A DNA stretch of 64,000 nucleotides from Clostridium sp. CAG:628 (GCA_000438415.1 FR902241.1:1-64000), one strand, 5' to 3'. Positions 50,758 to 60,201 are shown, numbered from the stretch's first letter. Numbers and translations are program-made. Notes: generated by a model from the letters alone, not told the origin.

Positions 50758-51883
50758 TCATTTTATCAAATTTCTTAAAAGCATCATTATTAGTTAAATC
50801 AGTTTTACTAAGTGCTTCAAACAAATCTTTTTGTTCTCTAGTTAATTTATTAGGTAAAACTAAATTAAGTACAATATAAAGGTCTCCTATTTTTCCAGTT
50901 CTAGCATTTTTTATACCTTTACCCTTAGCCCTTAACACATCACCTGTTTGACTTCCAGAAGGTATTTTAAGTTCTATCTCACCATCAATAGTTTTAATAG
51001 TTCTCTTTCCACCTAATATTAGTTCAGTAACAGTAACAGGTAAATCTATATACAGATCATCTTTTTCACGCTTATAGAATGAACTAGGGCTAACTGTAAA
51101 CTCAATATATAAGTCACCATTACTTGCACCATTTATTCCAGCTTCACCTTTACCACTCATACGAACTCTGTCTCCCGTATCAACTCCTCTTGGAACTTCT
51201 ACAGTATAAGTTTTTCTTTGTTTAATTTTACCACGCCCAGAACAAGTTCTACACTTAGTTTTAAAACTATATCCACTTCCTACACAATTTGAGCAAGTTA
51301 CTCTAGATCTTATTGCACCAAATATTGTATTTTGAGTTTTCTCTGTAACACCTCTACCATTACAATAAGGACAAGTTTCTTTATCAAATCCACCAAGTCC
51401 ATTACAGTCTGGACAGCTTTCTACAACATCTAAAGTAATATCTTTCTTAGTACCAAGTGCTGCTTCCATAAAGTCAATTTTCATTTCATATAATAAGTCT
51501 GAACCACGTCTAGAAGAAGTACCTTTTGATTGTCTACCACCAAATAAGTCTCCCCAACTAAATGAAGAAAAATCATTTCCTCCAAACATATCTTCAAACA
51601 TATCTGAAAAATCAAATCCACTAAAGTCGTATCCTCCACGACCTCCATTAGCACCTGGATTATCAAATGCATCAAATCCATATTTATCGTATTTTGCTCT
51701 TTCTGTAGGATTACTTAATACTGCATAAGCCTCTTGTGCTTCTTTAAACTTTTCAGCACCACCTTCTTCTTTACATACATCTGGATGGTACTTTTTTGCA
51801 AGACGTCTAAAAGCACTTTTAATTTCATCAGCACTAGCACTCTTACTAACACCTAATACTTCATAGTAATCTCTCTTATTCAT
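50750..51883 (-). CDS. dnaJ: Chaperone DnaJ (Hsp40)
   Basis: A 377-aa co-chaperone that stimulates DnaK. J domain with HPD (KKYHPDVC), a Gly/Phe-rich stretch (about 75-115), and a zinc domain with four CxxCxG motifs ([32 protein letters not shown]), then the C-terminal substrate-binding domains. The start at 51883 has AAAGGAG upstream. It is the last gene of hrcA-grpE-orf-orf-dnaK-dnaJ. Confidence 0.97.
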   Translation of the reverse strand: MNKRDYYEVLGVSKSASADEIKSAFRRLAKKYHPDVCKEEGGAEKFKEAQEAYAVLSNPTERAKYDKYGFDAFDNPGANGGRGGYDFSGFDFSDMFEDMFGGNDFSSFSWGDLFGGRQSKGTSSRRGSDLLYEMKIDFMEAALGTKKDITLDVVESCPDCNGLGGFDKETCPYCNGRGVTEKTQNTIFGAIRSRVTCSNCVGSGYSFKTKCRTCSGRGKIKQRKTYTVEVPRGVDTGDRVRMSGKGEAGINGASNGDLYIEFTVSPSSFYKREKDDLYIDLPVTVTELILGGKRTIKTIDGEIELKIPSGSQTGDVLRAKGKGIKNARTGKIGDLYIVLNLVLPNKLTREQKDLFEALSKTDLTNNDAFKKFDKMNR

Positions 51884-51943
51884 AGTTACTCCTTTATCTA
51901 AGAACAAGTAGACTAGTTACTTTACTAGCCTACTTTTTAATAA

Positions 51944-53776
51944 TTATTTTTCTTCAAAGTTTGCTTCTTTTACATTATCATCACTACTTGTATTTTCATT
52001 AGTTGTTTGTTCCTCTTTAGAACTATTTTGTGCTTGTTGTGCTTTTGCTGCTTCTTCATATACTCTAGAACTTAATGCCATAGCCTTTTCAGCAAGCTTA
52101 TCTTTTGCAGATTTAATCTCTTCAATGTTATTTTCTTCCATTGCTTTCTTAGCTTTATCAATTAACTCATTAATTTCAGTTTTTTCACTTTCAGTTACTT
52201 TGTCACCTAAATCTTTGATAGCTTTTTCAGCAGTAAATATCATTTGTTCAGTTTCATTTTTAACTTCAGCTTCTTCTTTTCTCTTAGCATCTGCTTCTTT
52301 ATTTGCTTCAGCTTCTTTCATCATCTTATCTATTTCTTCTTCAGTAAGGTTAGTACTTGAAGTAATAGTTATCTTTTGTTCTTTATTTGTACCTAAATCT
52401 TTTGCTTTAACATTAACTATTCCATTAGCATCTATATCAAAAGATACTTCAATTTGTGGTACTCCTCTTGGTGCTGGTGGAATATCTGAAAGTTGGAATC
52501 TTCCAAGAGTCTTATTGTCAGCTGCCATTGGTCTTTCACCTTGTAAGATATGAATATCTACTGCAGGTTGATTATCTACGGCTGTACTAAATACCTGACT
52601 CTTTGTTGTTGGAATTGTTGTATTTCTTGGAATTAATACAGTCATTACGTTACCAAGTGTTTCAATACCTAAACTTAGTGGTGTAACATCAAGTAGTACT
52701 AAATCTTCAACTTCTCCAGTTAAAACTCCACCTTGAATAGCAGCACCCATTGCAACTACTTCGTCTGGATTAACTTCTTTACTTGGTTCTTTACCAGTTT
52801 CACGTTTAACAAGTTCTTGTACACATGGAATACGTGTTGATCCACCTACAAGCAATACTTTATCTAAGTCACTTGAACTAAGGTTAGCTTCTTTTAAAGC
52901 ATCTTTTACTTGTTTAGTTGTGCTTTCTACTAAATCTCTAATTAAATCTTCAAATTTAGCTCTTGTTAATGTAACATCTAAGTGAAGTGGACCATTAGTG
53001 CCTTGTGTAATAAATGGTAAACTAATATTAGTTGTAACAGCACTACTTAAATCTTTCTTAGCTTTTTCTGCAGCATCTTTTAATCTTTGAAGAGCTAGTT
53101 TGTCTGTACTTAAATCTATACCATTTTGCTTTTTAAATTCTTCTACTAAGTAATCGATTATTCTTTGATCGAAATCATCTCCTCCTAGTTTATTGTTACC
53201 AGCTGTAGCAAGTACTTCATACACTCCATCACCTATTTCTAGAACAGATACATCGAATGTTCCTCCACCTAAATCATATACTAATATTTTTTGATTCTTG
53301 TCTTGTTTATCAATACCATAAGCAATTGCTGCAGCAGTAGGTTCATTTATTATTCTTTCTACTTCTAAGCCTGCTACTTTACCAGCATCTTTTGTAGCTT
53401 GTCTTTGTGCATCATTAAAGTATGCTGGAACAGTAATAACTGCTTTTGTAACTTTATCATTTAAATAAGCTTCAGCATCTTTCTTTAACTTCATAAGAAT
53501 TTGGGCACTTACTTCAACAGATGTTACGTCTTTTCCATTAACATGGAATTTATGATCAGTACCAATATATCTCTTGTTACTTCTTACAACGTCACTACTA
53601 GTAATAGCTTCGTTTTTAGCAACAGTACCTACTTTAATTTCTCCATTCTTATAACTTACTACACTTGGTGTAGTTCTCTCTCCTTCAGCGTTTGTAATAA
53701 CGCTTGCTTTACCACCTTCTAATACTGCAACACATGAGTTTGTAGTACCAAGGTCTATTCCTATAATTTTACTCAT
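51944..53776 (-). CDS. dnaK: Chaperone DnaK (Hsp70)
   Basis: A 610-aa Hsp70: [19 protein letters not shown] at the start, [16 protein letters not shown] phosphate loop, [13 protein letters not shown] adenosine motif, linker VLLLD-like [13 protein letters not shown] and a C-terminal substrate domain with a Gln/Ser/Thr-rich tail ending in NFEEK. Expression should follow HrcA/CIRCE control. Confidence 0.98.
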   Translation of the reverse strand: MSKIIGIDLGTTNSCVAVLEGGKASVITNAEGERTTPSVVSYKNGEIKVGTVAKNEAITSSDVVRSNKRYIGTDHKFHVNGKDVTSVEVSAQILMKLKKDAEAYLNDKVTKAVITVPAYFNDAQRQATKDAGKVAGLEVERIINEPTAAAIAYGIDKQDKNQKILVYDLGGGTFDVSVLEIGDGVYEVLATAGNNKLGGDDFDQRIIDYLVEEFKKQNGIDLSTDKLALQRLKDAAEKAKKDLSSAVTTNISLPFITQGTNGPLHLDVTLTRAKFEDLIRDLVESTTKQVKDALKEANLSSSDLDKVLLVGGSTRIPCVQELVKRETGKEPSKEVNPDEVVAMGAAIQGGVLTGEVEDLVLLDVTPLSLGIETLGNVMTVLIPRNTTIPTTKSQVFSTAVDNQPAVDIHILQGERPMAADNKTLGRFQLSDIPPAPRGVPQIEVSFDIDANGIVNVKAKDLGTNKEQKITITSSTNLTEEEIDKMMKEAEANKEADAKRKEEAEVKNETEQMIFTAEKAIKDLGDKVTESEKTEINELIDKAKKAMEENNIEEIKSAKDKLAEKAMALSSRVYEEAAKAQQAQNSSKEEQTTNENTSSDDNVKEANFEEK

Positions 53777-53778
53777 AA

Positions 53779-54066
53779 TTAATCATTCCTCTCTTTTCTA
53801 TATATTATTTTTAAATTTTTTATCGCGTCTTTCTTTAAAAAGTCGCTTTCATCACTCTTAAAGTCTTTTAATGGAAAACATTCTTCAATAAGTTTAAGTA
53901 TTTCATCCATAGTATATCCGTTACTTTTAAGTTCTCTCATTTCAAGAACTAATCCTATACTCATGTCTCTTACTACTTCTTTATTTAAGTAGTATAACTC
54001 TTCTATACTCATTGTATAAGGACCAATCATACCACCAAACAATAAAAACTTATAAATATTATCCAT
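53779..54066 (-). CDS. Small helical protein in the heat-shock operon (95 aa)
   Basis: A 95-aa protein two bases upstream of dnaK. I do not recognise a family. It is helical, with the stretch [27 protein letters not shown] near the middle. The preceding gene has LMLYVVSLENDGKTYEEIIEEV in the equivalent place, so the two may be paralogues with a shared helix-(N/D)G-(Y/K)T-x-(D/E)EI-helix unit. Position suggests a heat-shock-regulated partner of DnaK or GrpE; that is inference. Confidence 0.7.
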   Translation of the reverse strand: MDNIYKFLLFGGMIGPYTMSIEELYYLNKEVVRDMSIGLVLEMRELKSNGYTMDEILKLIEECFPLKDFKSDESDFLKKDAIKNLKIIYRKERND

Positions 54067-54069
54067 AAA

Positions 54070-54354
54070 CTACCTCTTAAGTGTTTTTAATGTACTTTTA
54101 ATTAAGTTAGTTCTAGTTAATTCATCTAAACCATTAAAATGTTTACTCTTATTATAACTAGTTACTTCTTCTATTATTTCTTCATATGTTTTACCATCAT
54201 TTTCTAAGCTTACAACATACAACATTAAATCTAACTTTGCATTATTATATAACTTATCAAAATCAACACATTCTTTTTTAACTTCTTCAATTAAATAAGA
54301 ATTTTTAACAAACTCAGGAAACAACAGAGTTCTCATAACATCTTTTTTGCTCAT
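54070..54354 (-). CDS. Small helical protein in the heat-shock operon (94 aa)
   Basis: A 94-aa protein beginning one base inside the grpE stop and ending three bases before the next gene. Helical, with a central GKTYEEIIEEVTSYNK unit similar to that of its neighbour and a basic C-terminus (SLIKSTLKTLKR-like: NLIKSTLKTLKR). No known domain is evident. Tight spacing shows it belongs to the CIRCE-controlled transcript. Confidence 0.7.
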   Translation of the reverse strand: MSKKDVMRTLLFPEFVKNSYLIEEVKKECVDFDKLYNNAKLDLMLYVVSLENDGKTYEEIIEEVTSYNKSKHFNGLDELTRTNLIKSTLKTLKR

Positions 54355-54875
54355 TACTTATTTACCTTTACCATTGCTGGCCTTACAAGTTTATCCTTAT
54401 AAGTATATCCTTTCTTTAATACTTCTAAAACTACATTTTCAGGTTTAGTTTCATCATGTTCAGTTAGTACTGCTTCAGAAATACTAGGGTCAAACTCTTT
54501 ACCTTCAACATCAATTGGTTTTACTTCCATTTCATCTAGTAAACCAATAAGTCTTGTATAAATCATTTTAAAACCTTTTAAGAAATTACTTACTTCATCA
54601 GATAAATCATTATCATCCATCATTATTGCTCGTTCAAAGTCATCAGTTACATCTAAGATCTTTTTGATTAGCTTTTCTCCATCATATTTTAAAAGACTAG
54701 CTTTTTCTTTATCAGTTCTTGCCATATAATTAATGAATTCTGCTTGAGTTCTTTTATTTTTATCTTCTAATAAACTAATCTTTTCTTTAAGCTCATTTAT
54801 TTCATTATACAGTTTTTCACTTTTATTTTCTTTTTTAGGTTTATTCTTCTTATTTTCGTCACTCACCACTATCAC
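54354..54875 (-). CDS. grpE: Nucleotide exchange factor GrpE
   Basis: A protein of about 170 aa that releases ADP from DnaK. A charged N-terminus and a long coiled coil (ELKEKISLLEDKNKRTQAEFINYMARTDKE) lead to the beta domain with VKPIDVEGKEFDPSISEAVLTEHDE and a final VLKKGYTYKDKLVRPAMVKV. The exact start is uncertain: several GTG codons (54875, 54869, 54866) follow a GAAAGG; 54869 or 54866 is best placed. It overlaps the end of hrcA. Confidence 0.95.
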   Translation of the reverse strand: MIVVSDENKKNKPKKENKSEKLYNEINELKEKISLLEDKNKRTQAEFINYMARTDKEKASLLKYDGEKLIKKILDVTDDFERAIMMDDNDLSDEVSNFLKGFKMIYTRLIGLLDEMEVKPIDVEGKEFDPSISEAVLTEHDETKPENVVLEVLKKGYTYKDKLVRPAMVKVNK

Positions 54876-55866
54876 CTTTCTTTTCTATCTCACTTTTAAT
54901 ATATTCAAGTAAGTTCAAAACTCTTTCATAGTCCATTCTCTTAGGCCCTATTATTGCAAGAGTTCCTTCTTTACCAAGTGCTTTATATTTAGTTTTAATA
55001 ACAGTTACGTTATCATCAAGTGAAGTCTCTTTTCCAATATATACCTTAACCTCATCTGTACTCTCTTCAATTTTACTAACTAAATCTTTGTTTTCAAATT
55101 TACTTATAATATTTTTAATATCATCAACTGTACTGAATTCTGGTTGTTTTAATATATTGCTTTTTCCTTCCCAATGAACATCTTTTTCACTTTGAAAGTT
55201 ACTTAATGCCTCATAGAAAGCATTATAGAGAACCTCATAGTTTTTAACATAATTACCTATTATTGGTTTAATCTCAAACTCTAGTTTAGCACTAACATCA
55301 TTTATTGGAGTCCCTTTAAGCATCTTGTTAAGAAGTTCACTAGTTTTACTAACTTCTCTAGCCTCAACAGACTTTTCTAAATTAATAGTCTTGTTTTCAA
55401 CATGACCCTTATCAGTTACTACTATAGCCACAAGTTTGTTTTCATTAATTGGTATTACTTCTACTTTCTCAAGATTATTCTCTTTAGAAGCACTACCTAA
55501 AACTACTGAAGTATAATTAGTAATATCACTAATTATCTCTAAGCTCTTAGTAATTGCATCATTTAAATCTAATTCCCTATTAGAAAATATAGTTTGAAGT
55601 TTTAACATATCACTTCCACTTATTTTCTTAGGTTCCATTAAATGATCTACATAATACCTATATCCCTTTTCACTAGGAATACGTCCAGAAGAAATATGTT
55701 GTTTTTCTAAGTATCCCATATTTTCTAAAAGAAGCATATCGTTTCTTAAAGTTGCACTAGAACACTTAAACTTCTTAGTAAGTGCTTTACTTCCAATAGG
55801 ATGAGCAGTTTTAATATATTCATTACATATTGTTTTTAATAATTCACTAAGACGTTCACTTAACAT
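54859..55866 (-). CDS. hrcA: Heat-inducible transcription repressor HrcA
   Basis: A 335-aa repressor that binds CIRCE with help from GroEL. The N-terminal winged helix (LLKTICNEYIKTAHPIGSKALTKKFKCSSATLRNDMLLLENMGYLEKQHISSGRIPSEKGYRYYVD, quoted here only as the block at residues 8-72) is diagnostic by its GSKAL, SSATLRND and HISSGRIPSEKGYR elements. The C-terminal part has the conserved IIGPKRMDYERV. It leads the operon behind two CIRCE sites and AGGAGG. Confidence 0.96.
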   Translation of the reverse strand: MLSERLSELLKTICNEYIKTAHPIGSKALTKKFKCSSATLRNDMLLLENMGYLEKQHISSGRIPSEKGYRYYVDHLMEPKKISGSDMLKLQTIFSNRELDLNDAITKSLEIISDITNYTSVVLGSASKENNLEKVEVIPINENKLVAIVVTDKGHVENKTINLEKSVEAREVSKTSELLNKMLKGTPINDVSAKLEFEIKPIIGNYVKNYEVLYNAFYEALSNFQSEKDVHWEGKSNILKQPEFSTVDDIKNIISKFENKDLVSKIEESTDEVKVYIGKETSLDDNVTVIKTKYKALGKEGTLAIIGPKRMDYERVLNLLEYIKSEIEKKGDSGE

Positions 55867-55876
55867 ATTTACCTCC

Positions 55877-55903
55877 TTAGCACTCTTTTCTTACAAGTGC
55901 TAA
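55877..55903 (-). promoter_or_regulatory. CIRCE operator 1 (HrcA site)
   Basis: Minus strand TTAGCACTT-N9-GAGTGCTAA, one mismatch from the CIRCE consensus. It lies between the -10 box and the hrcA start. Confidence 0.95.
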
Positions 55904-55907
55904 CACT

Positions 55908-55936
55908 ATTATACTATGCATAATTAGCAAAGTCAA
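55908..55936 (-). promoter_or_regulatory. Heat-shock operon promoter
   Basis: TTGACT (55936-55931), 17 bp, TATAAT (55913-55908). CIRCE 2 overlaps the -35 box and CIRCE 1 lies just downstream. Confidence 0.9.
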
Positions 55937-55950
55937 TACCTAAGTGCTAA
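55924..55950 (-). promoter_or_regulatory. CIRCE operator 2, half-degenerate
   Basis: Minus strand TTAGCACTT-N9-CTTTGCTAA: the left half is intact, the right half has three changes where it merges with the -35 box TTGACT. Confidence 0.8.
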
Positions 55951-55983
55951 TTATTTTGTGAAATTTACGTGAACTTTTGTCAA

Positions 55984-56010
55984 AGAAAAAAGATACTTTT
56001 TTCAAGTATC
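55984..56010 (-). terminator. Terminator of the asnS transcript
   Basis: GATACTT pairs with AAGTATC around five bases, followed by six T. Confidence 0.8.
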
Positions 56011-56011
56011 A

Positions 56012-56404
56012 TTACATAGTTTTTGTTAAACTTTTCCCTTTAATAGCTTTTTCTACATCTAAAGTGTATTCTTCCATAGTTATACCAAACTCGCTCTTTA
56101 TATAATCTTTATTCTTAGTATCTACTATACCATAAGCATAATTGTAAGTTAAAGTTGTGATAATTGTATCACCAAATTCGTTTGATATACTAAGTATTTT
56201 GTTATCTTTAGTTAGTGTAATGTATGCTGTTTTACCTAGTTTTAATTTCTTTGATGCACCAAAAGCATTTGACATAAAGTCACATTCTCTTGAATAGTTT
56301 ACTACACTGAAAGCATAACCTTTAGTGCAGTCTACCATAAATGCATAAGTTATACAATTATCTGATGAGTATATTTTTTGTATCTTAGTTTCAATAAGTT
56401 CCAT
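56012..56404 (-). CDS. Hypothetical protein downstream of asnS (130 aa)
   Basis: I do not recognise this protein. It is soluble and largely beta in pattern (CITYAFMVDCTKGYAFSVVNYS; TAYITLTKDNKILSIS; TIITTLTYNYAYGIVDT) with an acidic/basic C-terminal helix. The ATG at 56404 is chosen for the GGAGGGGAG just upstream. It is the last gene of the 66aa-fic-asnS-this series and precedes a good terminator. Confidence 0.65.
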   Translation of the reverse strand: MELIETKIQKIYSSDNCITYAFMVDCTKGYAFSVVNYSRECDFMSNAFGASKKLKLGKTAYITLTKDNKILSISNEFGDTIITTLTYNYAYGIVDTKNKDYIKSEFGITMEEYTLDVEKAIKGKSLTKTM

Positions 56405-56424
56405 AAACTCCCCTCCCTTCAATA

Positions 56425-57807
56425 TTAATATTCACAATTTCCTGGTGTTCTAGGGTATGGTATAACATCCCTAATATTTTCTACACCAGTGATATATATA
56501 AGTAATCTTTCAAATCCCATTCCAAAACCTGAATGAACACATCCTCCAAATCTTCTAAGATTTAAATACCACTTCATGTCTTCTTCTTTCATACCTAGTT
56601 CAGTCATTCTTCTAACTAGTTTAGTATAGTCTTCTTCTCTTTGACTTCCACCCATTAATTCTCCTGCTCCAGGTACTTCTAGATCAACTGCTGCAACAGT
56701 TTTATTGTCATCATTTTGTTTCATATAGAATGCTTTTATATCTTTAGGCCAATTAGTAATAAATACTGGTCCATTAAAGTATTCTGTTATATATTTTTCA
56801 TGTTCTTTTGCAATATCTTCTCCGTATTCAGGAGTAAACTCCCATTTAACATTAGCCTGTTTTAAAATAGTTATTACTTCTTCATGTGTAATTCTAGTAA
56901 AATGACTATTTACTAATTTATTTAATTTTTCAATTAATCCTTTTTCAACAAATTTATCAAAGAAAGCCATTTCATCTTTAGCGTTTTCTAATACATATTT
57001 AACAACATATTTTAGCATACTCTCCATTACATCCATATCATCATTTAAATCCATAAATGCCATTTCAGGTTCTATCATCCAAAATTCATTAGCATGTGTT
57101 TTAGTGTTCGAGTTTTCAGCTCTGAAAGTTGGTCCAAAAGTATAAACTTTCTTATATGCAAGTGCAAAAGTCTCAGCTTCAAGTTGTCCTGATACTGTAA
57201 GGTTAGCTTGCTTACCAAAGAAATCTTTAGAGTAGTCTACTTTACCAGTACTCGCTACTTTATTTAAGTCAAGTGTAGTTACTTGAAACATTTCTCCAGC
57301 TCCTTCACAGTCACTTGCTGTTATAAGTGGTGCATGAAAGTAAACAAACCCTCTTTCTTGAAAATATTTATGTATAGCAAAAGCAGCTATACTCCTTACC
57401 CTAAAAACAGCATTAAATAAGTTTGTTCTAGGTCTTAAATAAGCAATTTCTCTTAAAAACTCTCTAGTAGGTCTACCCTTACTTTGTAATGGATAGTCTG
57501 TATCTACATCTCCTAAAACAGTTATTCCAATTAACTTAATTTCATACTCCTGACCAGCACCTTCACTAAGTATAACAGTACCTTTTACTTCTATACTACT
57601 TCCTACTTGTACTTTAGAAGCAACTTGATAAATATCATCATCGCTAGTATAAACAACTTGTACTCCTTTAAAACTAGTTCCATCATTTAAATCAATAAAA
57701 CCTAACGTTGACTGATCTCTATTACTCCTAACCCAACCATCAATTATAACTTCAGTATCTAATAATTCTTTATATTTTAAATTTAACTCTTTTACATCAA
57801 TTTTCAC
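56425..57807 (-). CDS. asnS: Asparaginyl-tRNA synthetase
   Basis: A 460-aa class IIb synthetase: OB-fold anticodon-binding domain (VIIDGWVRSNRDQSTLGFIDLNDG), motif 2 region (FGPTFRAENSNTKTHANEFWMIEPE) that identifies the Asn enzyme, and motif 3 (FGGCVHSGFGMGFERLLIYITG). It charges tRNA-Asn directly. Its ATG overlaps the end of the upstream fic gene by four bases. Confidence 0.97.
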   Translation of the reverse strand: MKIDVKELNLKYKELLDTEVIIDGWVRSNRDQSTLGFIDLNDGTSFKGVQVVYTSDDDIYQVASKVQVGSSIEVKGTVILSEGAGQEYEIKLIGITVLGDVDTDYPLQSKGRPTREFLREIAYLRPRTNLFNAVFRVRSIAAFAIHKYFQERGFVYFHAPLITASDCEGAGEMFQVTTLDLNKVASTGKVDYSKDFFGKQANLTVSGQLEAETFALAYKKVYTFGPTFRAENSNTKTHANEFWMIEPEMAFMDLNDDMDVMESMLKYVVKYVLENAKDEMAFFDKFVEKGLIEKLNKLVNSHFTRITHEEVITILKQANVKWEFTPEYGEDIAKEHEKYITEYFNGPVFITNWPKDIKAFYMKQNDDNKTVAAVDLEVPGAGELMGGSQREEDYTKLVRRMTELGMKEEDMKWYLNLRRFGGCVHSGFGMGFERLLIYITGVENIRDVIPYPRTPGNCEY

Positions 57808-58457
57808 AATTTTCTCTTCCTTTCTTGATCTAACTCAATTATATCTCCTATAATTCTTCTTAAATACTTATATTCTCTTTCTTTCTCATAAATATCTGAC
57901 TCAAAAGCCGAAGCAACGAGTGCATCTCTCATATATTTATAAGTGTTTTCATGTTTAAAGAAATTAACATCAAACTTAATATCATAACTATTTAAATAAG
58001 TTCTTAAAAATACTAAACAAGTTCTAGTATTACCTTTTCTAAAAGGATGTACTTTCCATAAATCACTTATTAAGGAAGTTACAAAATCTTTCTGCATTTC
58101 AATATCTAAACTAAGTAAATCAGTATTTCTAAGTATTTCAAATATCTCATTTAATTGGTAATCAATTTCACTTGGTTTAGCATATTCTACAGATTCATAA
58201 GCAAGTACTCTTTCTTGTTTATATATTTCTATAGTCCTATATTTACCTGCAAAAGAATATACATCGCTAAATAAATATTTATGTAATTCTAAAAAATAAT
58301 CTTTACTACTTTCAAAATACATATTTTTAAATATTTCATGTATTCTAGTAATAACTATATCACTCTCTGCTTGCTTTAATTTATTATTATCTTTAATATT
58401 TAACAAATTTTTAAGCACTCCTGTATTACTGTCAATATATGGATCACTCTTCTCCAT
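57804..58457 (-). CDS. Fic-domain protein with altered catalytic loop
   Basis: A 217-aa Fic protein of the 'cell filamentation' type: FSFAGKYR-like SFAGKYRTIEIYK (the flap), a helical core, and the loop HPFRKGNTRT (137-146). Compared with HxFx(D/E)GNGRxxR the acidic metal-binding residue is Lys141 and the third Gly is Thr144, so AMP transfer may be lost or changed. A small Cys-rich ORF overlaps its start and could be its antitoxin-like partner. It precedes asnS with a four-base overlap. Confidence 0.85.
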   Translation of the reverse strand: MEKSDPYIDSNTGVLKNLLNIKDNNKLKQAESDIVITRIHEIFKNMYFESSKDYFLELHKYLFSDVYSFAGKYRTIEIYKQERVLAYESVEYAKPSEIDYQLNEIFEILRNTDLLSLDIEMQKDFVTSLISDLWKVHPFRKGNTRTCLVFLRTYLNSYDIKFDVNFFKHENTYKYMRDALVASAFESDIYEKEREYKYLRRIIGDIIELDQERKRKL

Positions 58458-58644
58458 AGTACTCCTTTAATTTTTCTACAATTTCCTCTTCAGTAATTAA
58501 TCCTTTTCTTTGTTCTTCTATAAGTTCCCTTAAAAAACAACTTCCAGAACATCCATCACATTTATTAATCTCTTCACTAACAATCCATTCTAAATCATTA
58601 AAATTGTTATTATTATCATTATTATCGTCTGGCATACTAGTCAC
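58444..58644 (-). CDS. Small Cys-containing protein, possible partner of the Fic protein (66 aa)
   Basis: A 66-aa acidic protein. An Asp/Asn-rich N-terminus is followed by CDGCSGSC (a possible metal site) and a helical C-terminus RELIEEQRKGLITEEEIVEKLKEYYG. The position immediately before a fic gene, with a 14-base overlap, and the small size recall the VbhA/FicA antitoxins, and the GLITEEEI stretch is reminiscent of them, but the (S/T)xxxE(G/N) inhibitory motif is not evident. Function otherwise unknown. Confidence 0.55.
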   Translation of the reverse strand: MTSMPDDNNDNNNNFNDLEWIVSEEINKCDGCSGSCFLRELIEEQRKGLITEEEIVEKLKEYYGEE

Positions 58645-58751
58645 TTCCTTTAATGATAATATTATACTACATTTTCATAAAAGAAAAAAGAGTTAATTTT
58701 CATAAGTTTTTAACGTATTTTTAAATAATTTACAAAATAAAAAAAGAAACA

Positions 58752-59162
58752 TTACTTTTTAATGTATCTTAAAATTTGACTATTAGTCTCATCTATCATT
58801 TCTAATAAATATTCATGAGTTATACCACATTCAAACCTTTGTTGTACACCAAGTTTTTCTTTTATAATATGAAAGTATTCTTTATCAATTTCATTAATAT
58901 GAGTAGCAACTTCTTTAAAAAGTTCTTCTCCCACATAATTCTTTTTAACTGTTTCTTCAAGCATAATTGGTCCATATATATAATAGAAATCATTTACTAA
59001 CCAATCTAAATATGTTACATCATATTCTTTTAAATCACTATTTAATAAATACATATACTTATCTTTAGTTAAATTATAGGCATACACAAAATTATTTACT
59101 AAGCCATTTTTCATTGTTATATTTTCACATTTATATATAAATAATTTTTCCACCAAAACCAC
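58752..59162 (-). CDS. Hypothetical protein, about 135 aa
   Basis: I do not recognise this protein. It is soluble and helical in its second half (EELFKEVATHINEIDKEYFHIIKEKLG; EYLLEMIDETNSQILRYIKK). The start is unsure: GTG codons at 59162 and 59153 both follow AGGAAG. It lies between the ribosomal-protein operon terminator and the Fic module and seems to be a single gene. Confidence 0.55.
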   Translation of the reverse strand: MVLVEKLFIYKCENITMKNGLVNNFVYAYNLTKDKYMYLLNSDLKEYDVTYLDWLVNDFYYIYGPIMLEETVKKNYVGEELFKEVATHINEIDKEYFHIIKEKLGVQQRFECGITHEYLLEMIDETNSQILRYIKK

Positions 59163-59179
59163 TTCCTAGATAAATTATA

Positions 59180-59215
59180 GCATAAGAAAAGTGTTTATTC
59201 AACAACATAAACACT
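59180..59215 (-). terminator. Terminator of rplU-prp-rpmA
   Basis: AGTGTTTAT pairs with ATAAACACT around eight bases, followed by a T-rich tail, at the rpmA stop. Confidence 0.75.
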
Positions 59216-59482
59216 TACTTTTTTCTTATCTTTTCCTAATCTTTCATATTTAACTATTCCATCAACTAATGCAAATAATGTATGATCTTTACCCATTCCA
59301 CAGTTAGTACCTGGATAAATTCTAGTACCTCTTTGTCTATAAATAATAGAACCAGCAGTAGCCTTTTGACCATCAGCTAATTTAGCACCAAGTCTTCTAC
59401 CAGCAGAGTCACGTCCATTTTTAGTTGAACCAACACCTTTATGGGATGCGAATAGTTGTAAATCTAATTTTAAAAATTTCAC
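59195..59482 (-). CDS. rpmA: 50S ribosomal protein L27 (with cleavable N-terminal extension)
   Basis: A 95-aa protein: [27 protein letters not shown] and [27 protein letters not shown] are the L27 signatures. The nine-residue leader before SHKG, LDLQLFA, is the Firmicute cleavage site removed by Prp, so the mature N-terminus reaches the peptidyl-transferase centre. The protease gene is directly upstream. Confidence 0.97.
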   Translation of the reverse strand: MKFLKLDLQLFASHKGVGSTKNGRDSAGRRLGAKLADGQKATAGSIIYRQRGTRIYPGTNCGMGKDHTLFALVDGIVKYERLGKDKKKVSVYVVE

Positions 59483-59485
59483 TAT

Positions 59486-59791
59486 TTATTCCTCCTTAAT
59501 TGTAATGTTTTTCTTGTAGTCACTTTCTATATCTTTAAGAGTTCTAACTAAGTTTTCTAGTAATTTATTAGTTATTTCACTTTCATTTATATTAGTTAAT
59601 ATAAATGGGTCACTCTCGTTATAAGTAATGCTTTCTTTATCAAAAGATAAACAAGCATTGATAGTTACAGTAAGCGACGTACTTACTCCCGCACATACAA
59701 TGTCTTTGCCGTATTCATCATACTTTGCATGTCCAGATAATATTATTTCTTTTATAAAATTATTTTTTCTTTTAACATTAACTTTAATCAT
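59486..59791 (-). CDS. prp: Ribosomal-processing cysteine protease Prp
   Basis: A 101-aa protease that removes the L27 leader. The catalytic His is in LSGHAKYDEYGKD and the Cys in IVCAGVSTSL; the final NLVRTLKDIESDYKKNI also fits. Start at the ATG at 59791, immediately after the rplU stop. Its place between rplU and rpmA is universal in Firmicutes with extended L27. Confidence 0.95.
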   Translation of the reverse strand: MIKVNVKRKNNFIKEIILSGHAKYDEYGKDIVCAGVSTSLTVTINACLSFDKESITYNESDPFILTNINESEITNKLLENLVRTLKDIESDYKKNITIKEE

Positions 59792-59792
59792 A

Positions 59793-60095
59793 CTAACCAA
59801 CTATTTTCTTAATTTCTATTTTAGTGTATGGTTGTCTATGACCTTTAGTTACTCTAGAAGATTTAGTTTTATTTTTATATTTAAATACTCTTATCTTCTT
59901 TTGTTTTCCATGTTTTAAAACTGTTGCAGTAACACTTGCACCTTTAACAGTAGGTGTACCAACTTTTCCATCAACATATAATACTTCATTAAATGTAACA
60001 TCAGAATTAACTTCATTATCAAGTTTTTCTACATATAAAGTATCTCCTTCAGTAACTAAATATTGTTTACCACCAGTTACGATAATTGCTTTCAC
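59793..60095 (-). CDS. rplU: 50S ribosomal protein L21
   Basis: A 100-aa protein: [25 protein letters not shown], the [39 protein letters not shown] core and the final [18 protein letters not shown]. The open frame starts at an ATG at 60113, but that ATG belongs to the AAGGAGG ribosome-binding site; the true start is the GTG at 60095. A structured leader and promoter precede it. Confidence 0.97.
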   Translation of the reverse strand: MKAIIVTGGKQYLVTEGDTLYVEKLDNEVNSDVTFNEVLYVDGKVGTPTVKGASVTATVLKHGKQKKIRVFKYKNKTKSSRVTKGHRQPYTKIEIKKIVG

Positions 60096-60195
60096 TTTAC
60101 ATACCTCCTTCATTTTTAAGACGCGCCATTTAGGTAAGTATCACACTTTTGTTAACCTATTCTGTGCGGTTTACAAGGAAAGACTTCTTACAAAC
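60096..60195 (-). promoter_or_regulatory. 5' leader of rplU, probable L21 autoregulatory leader
   Basis: About 100 nt of untranslated RNA with much higher GC than its flanks, containing AAACCGCACAGA, an AGGT/ACCT hairpin around a 19-nt loop and GGCGCGTC shortly before the ribosome-binding site. Its place and content fit the Firmicute L21 leader, at which the protein is thought to control its own operon. I cannot align it here. Confidence 0.5.
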
Positions 60196-60201
60196 GAATT
60201 T

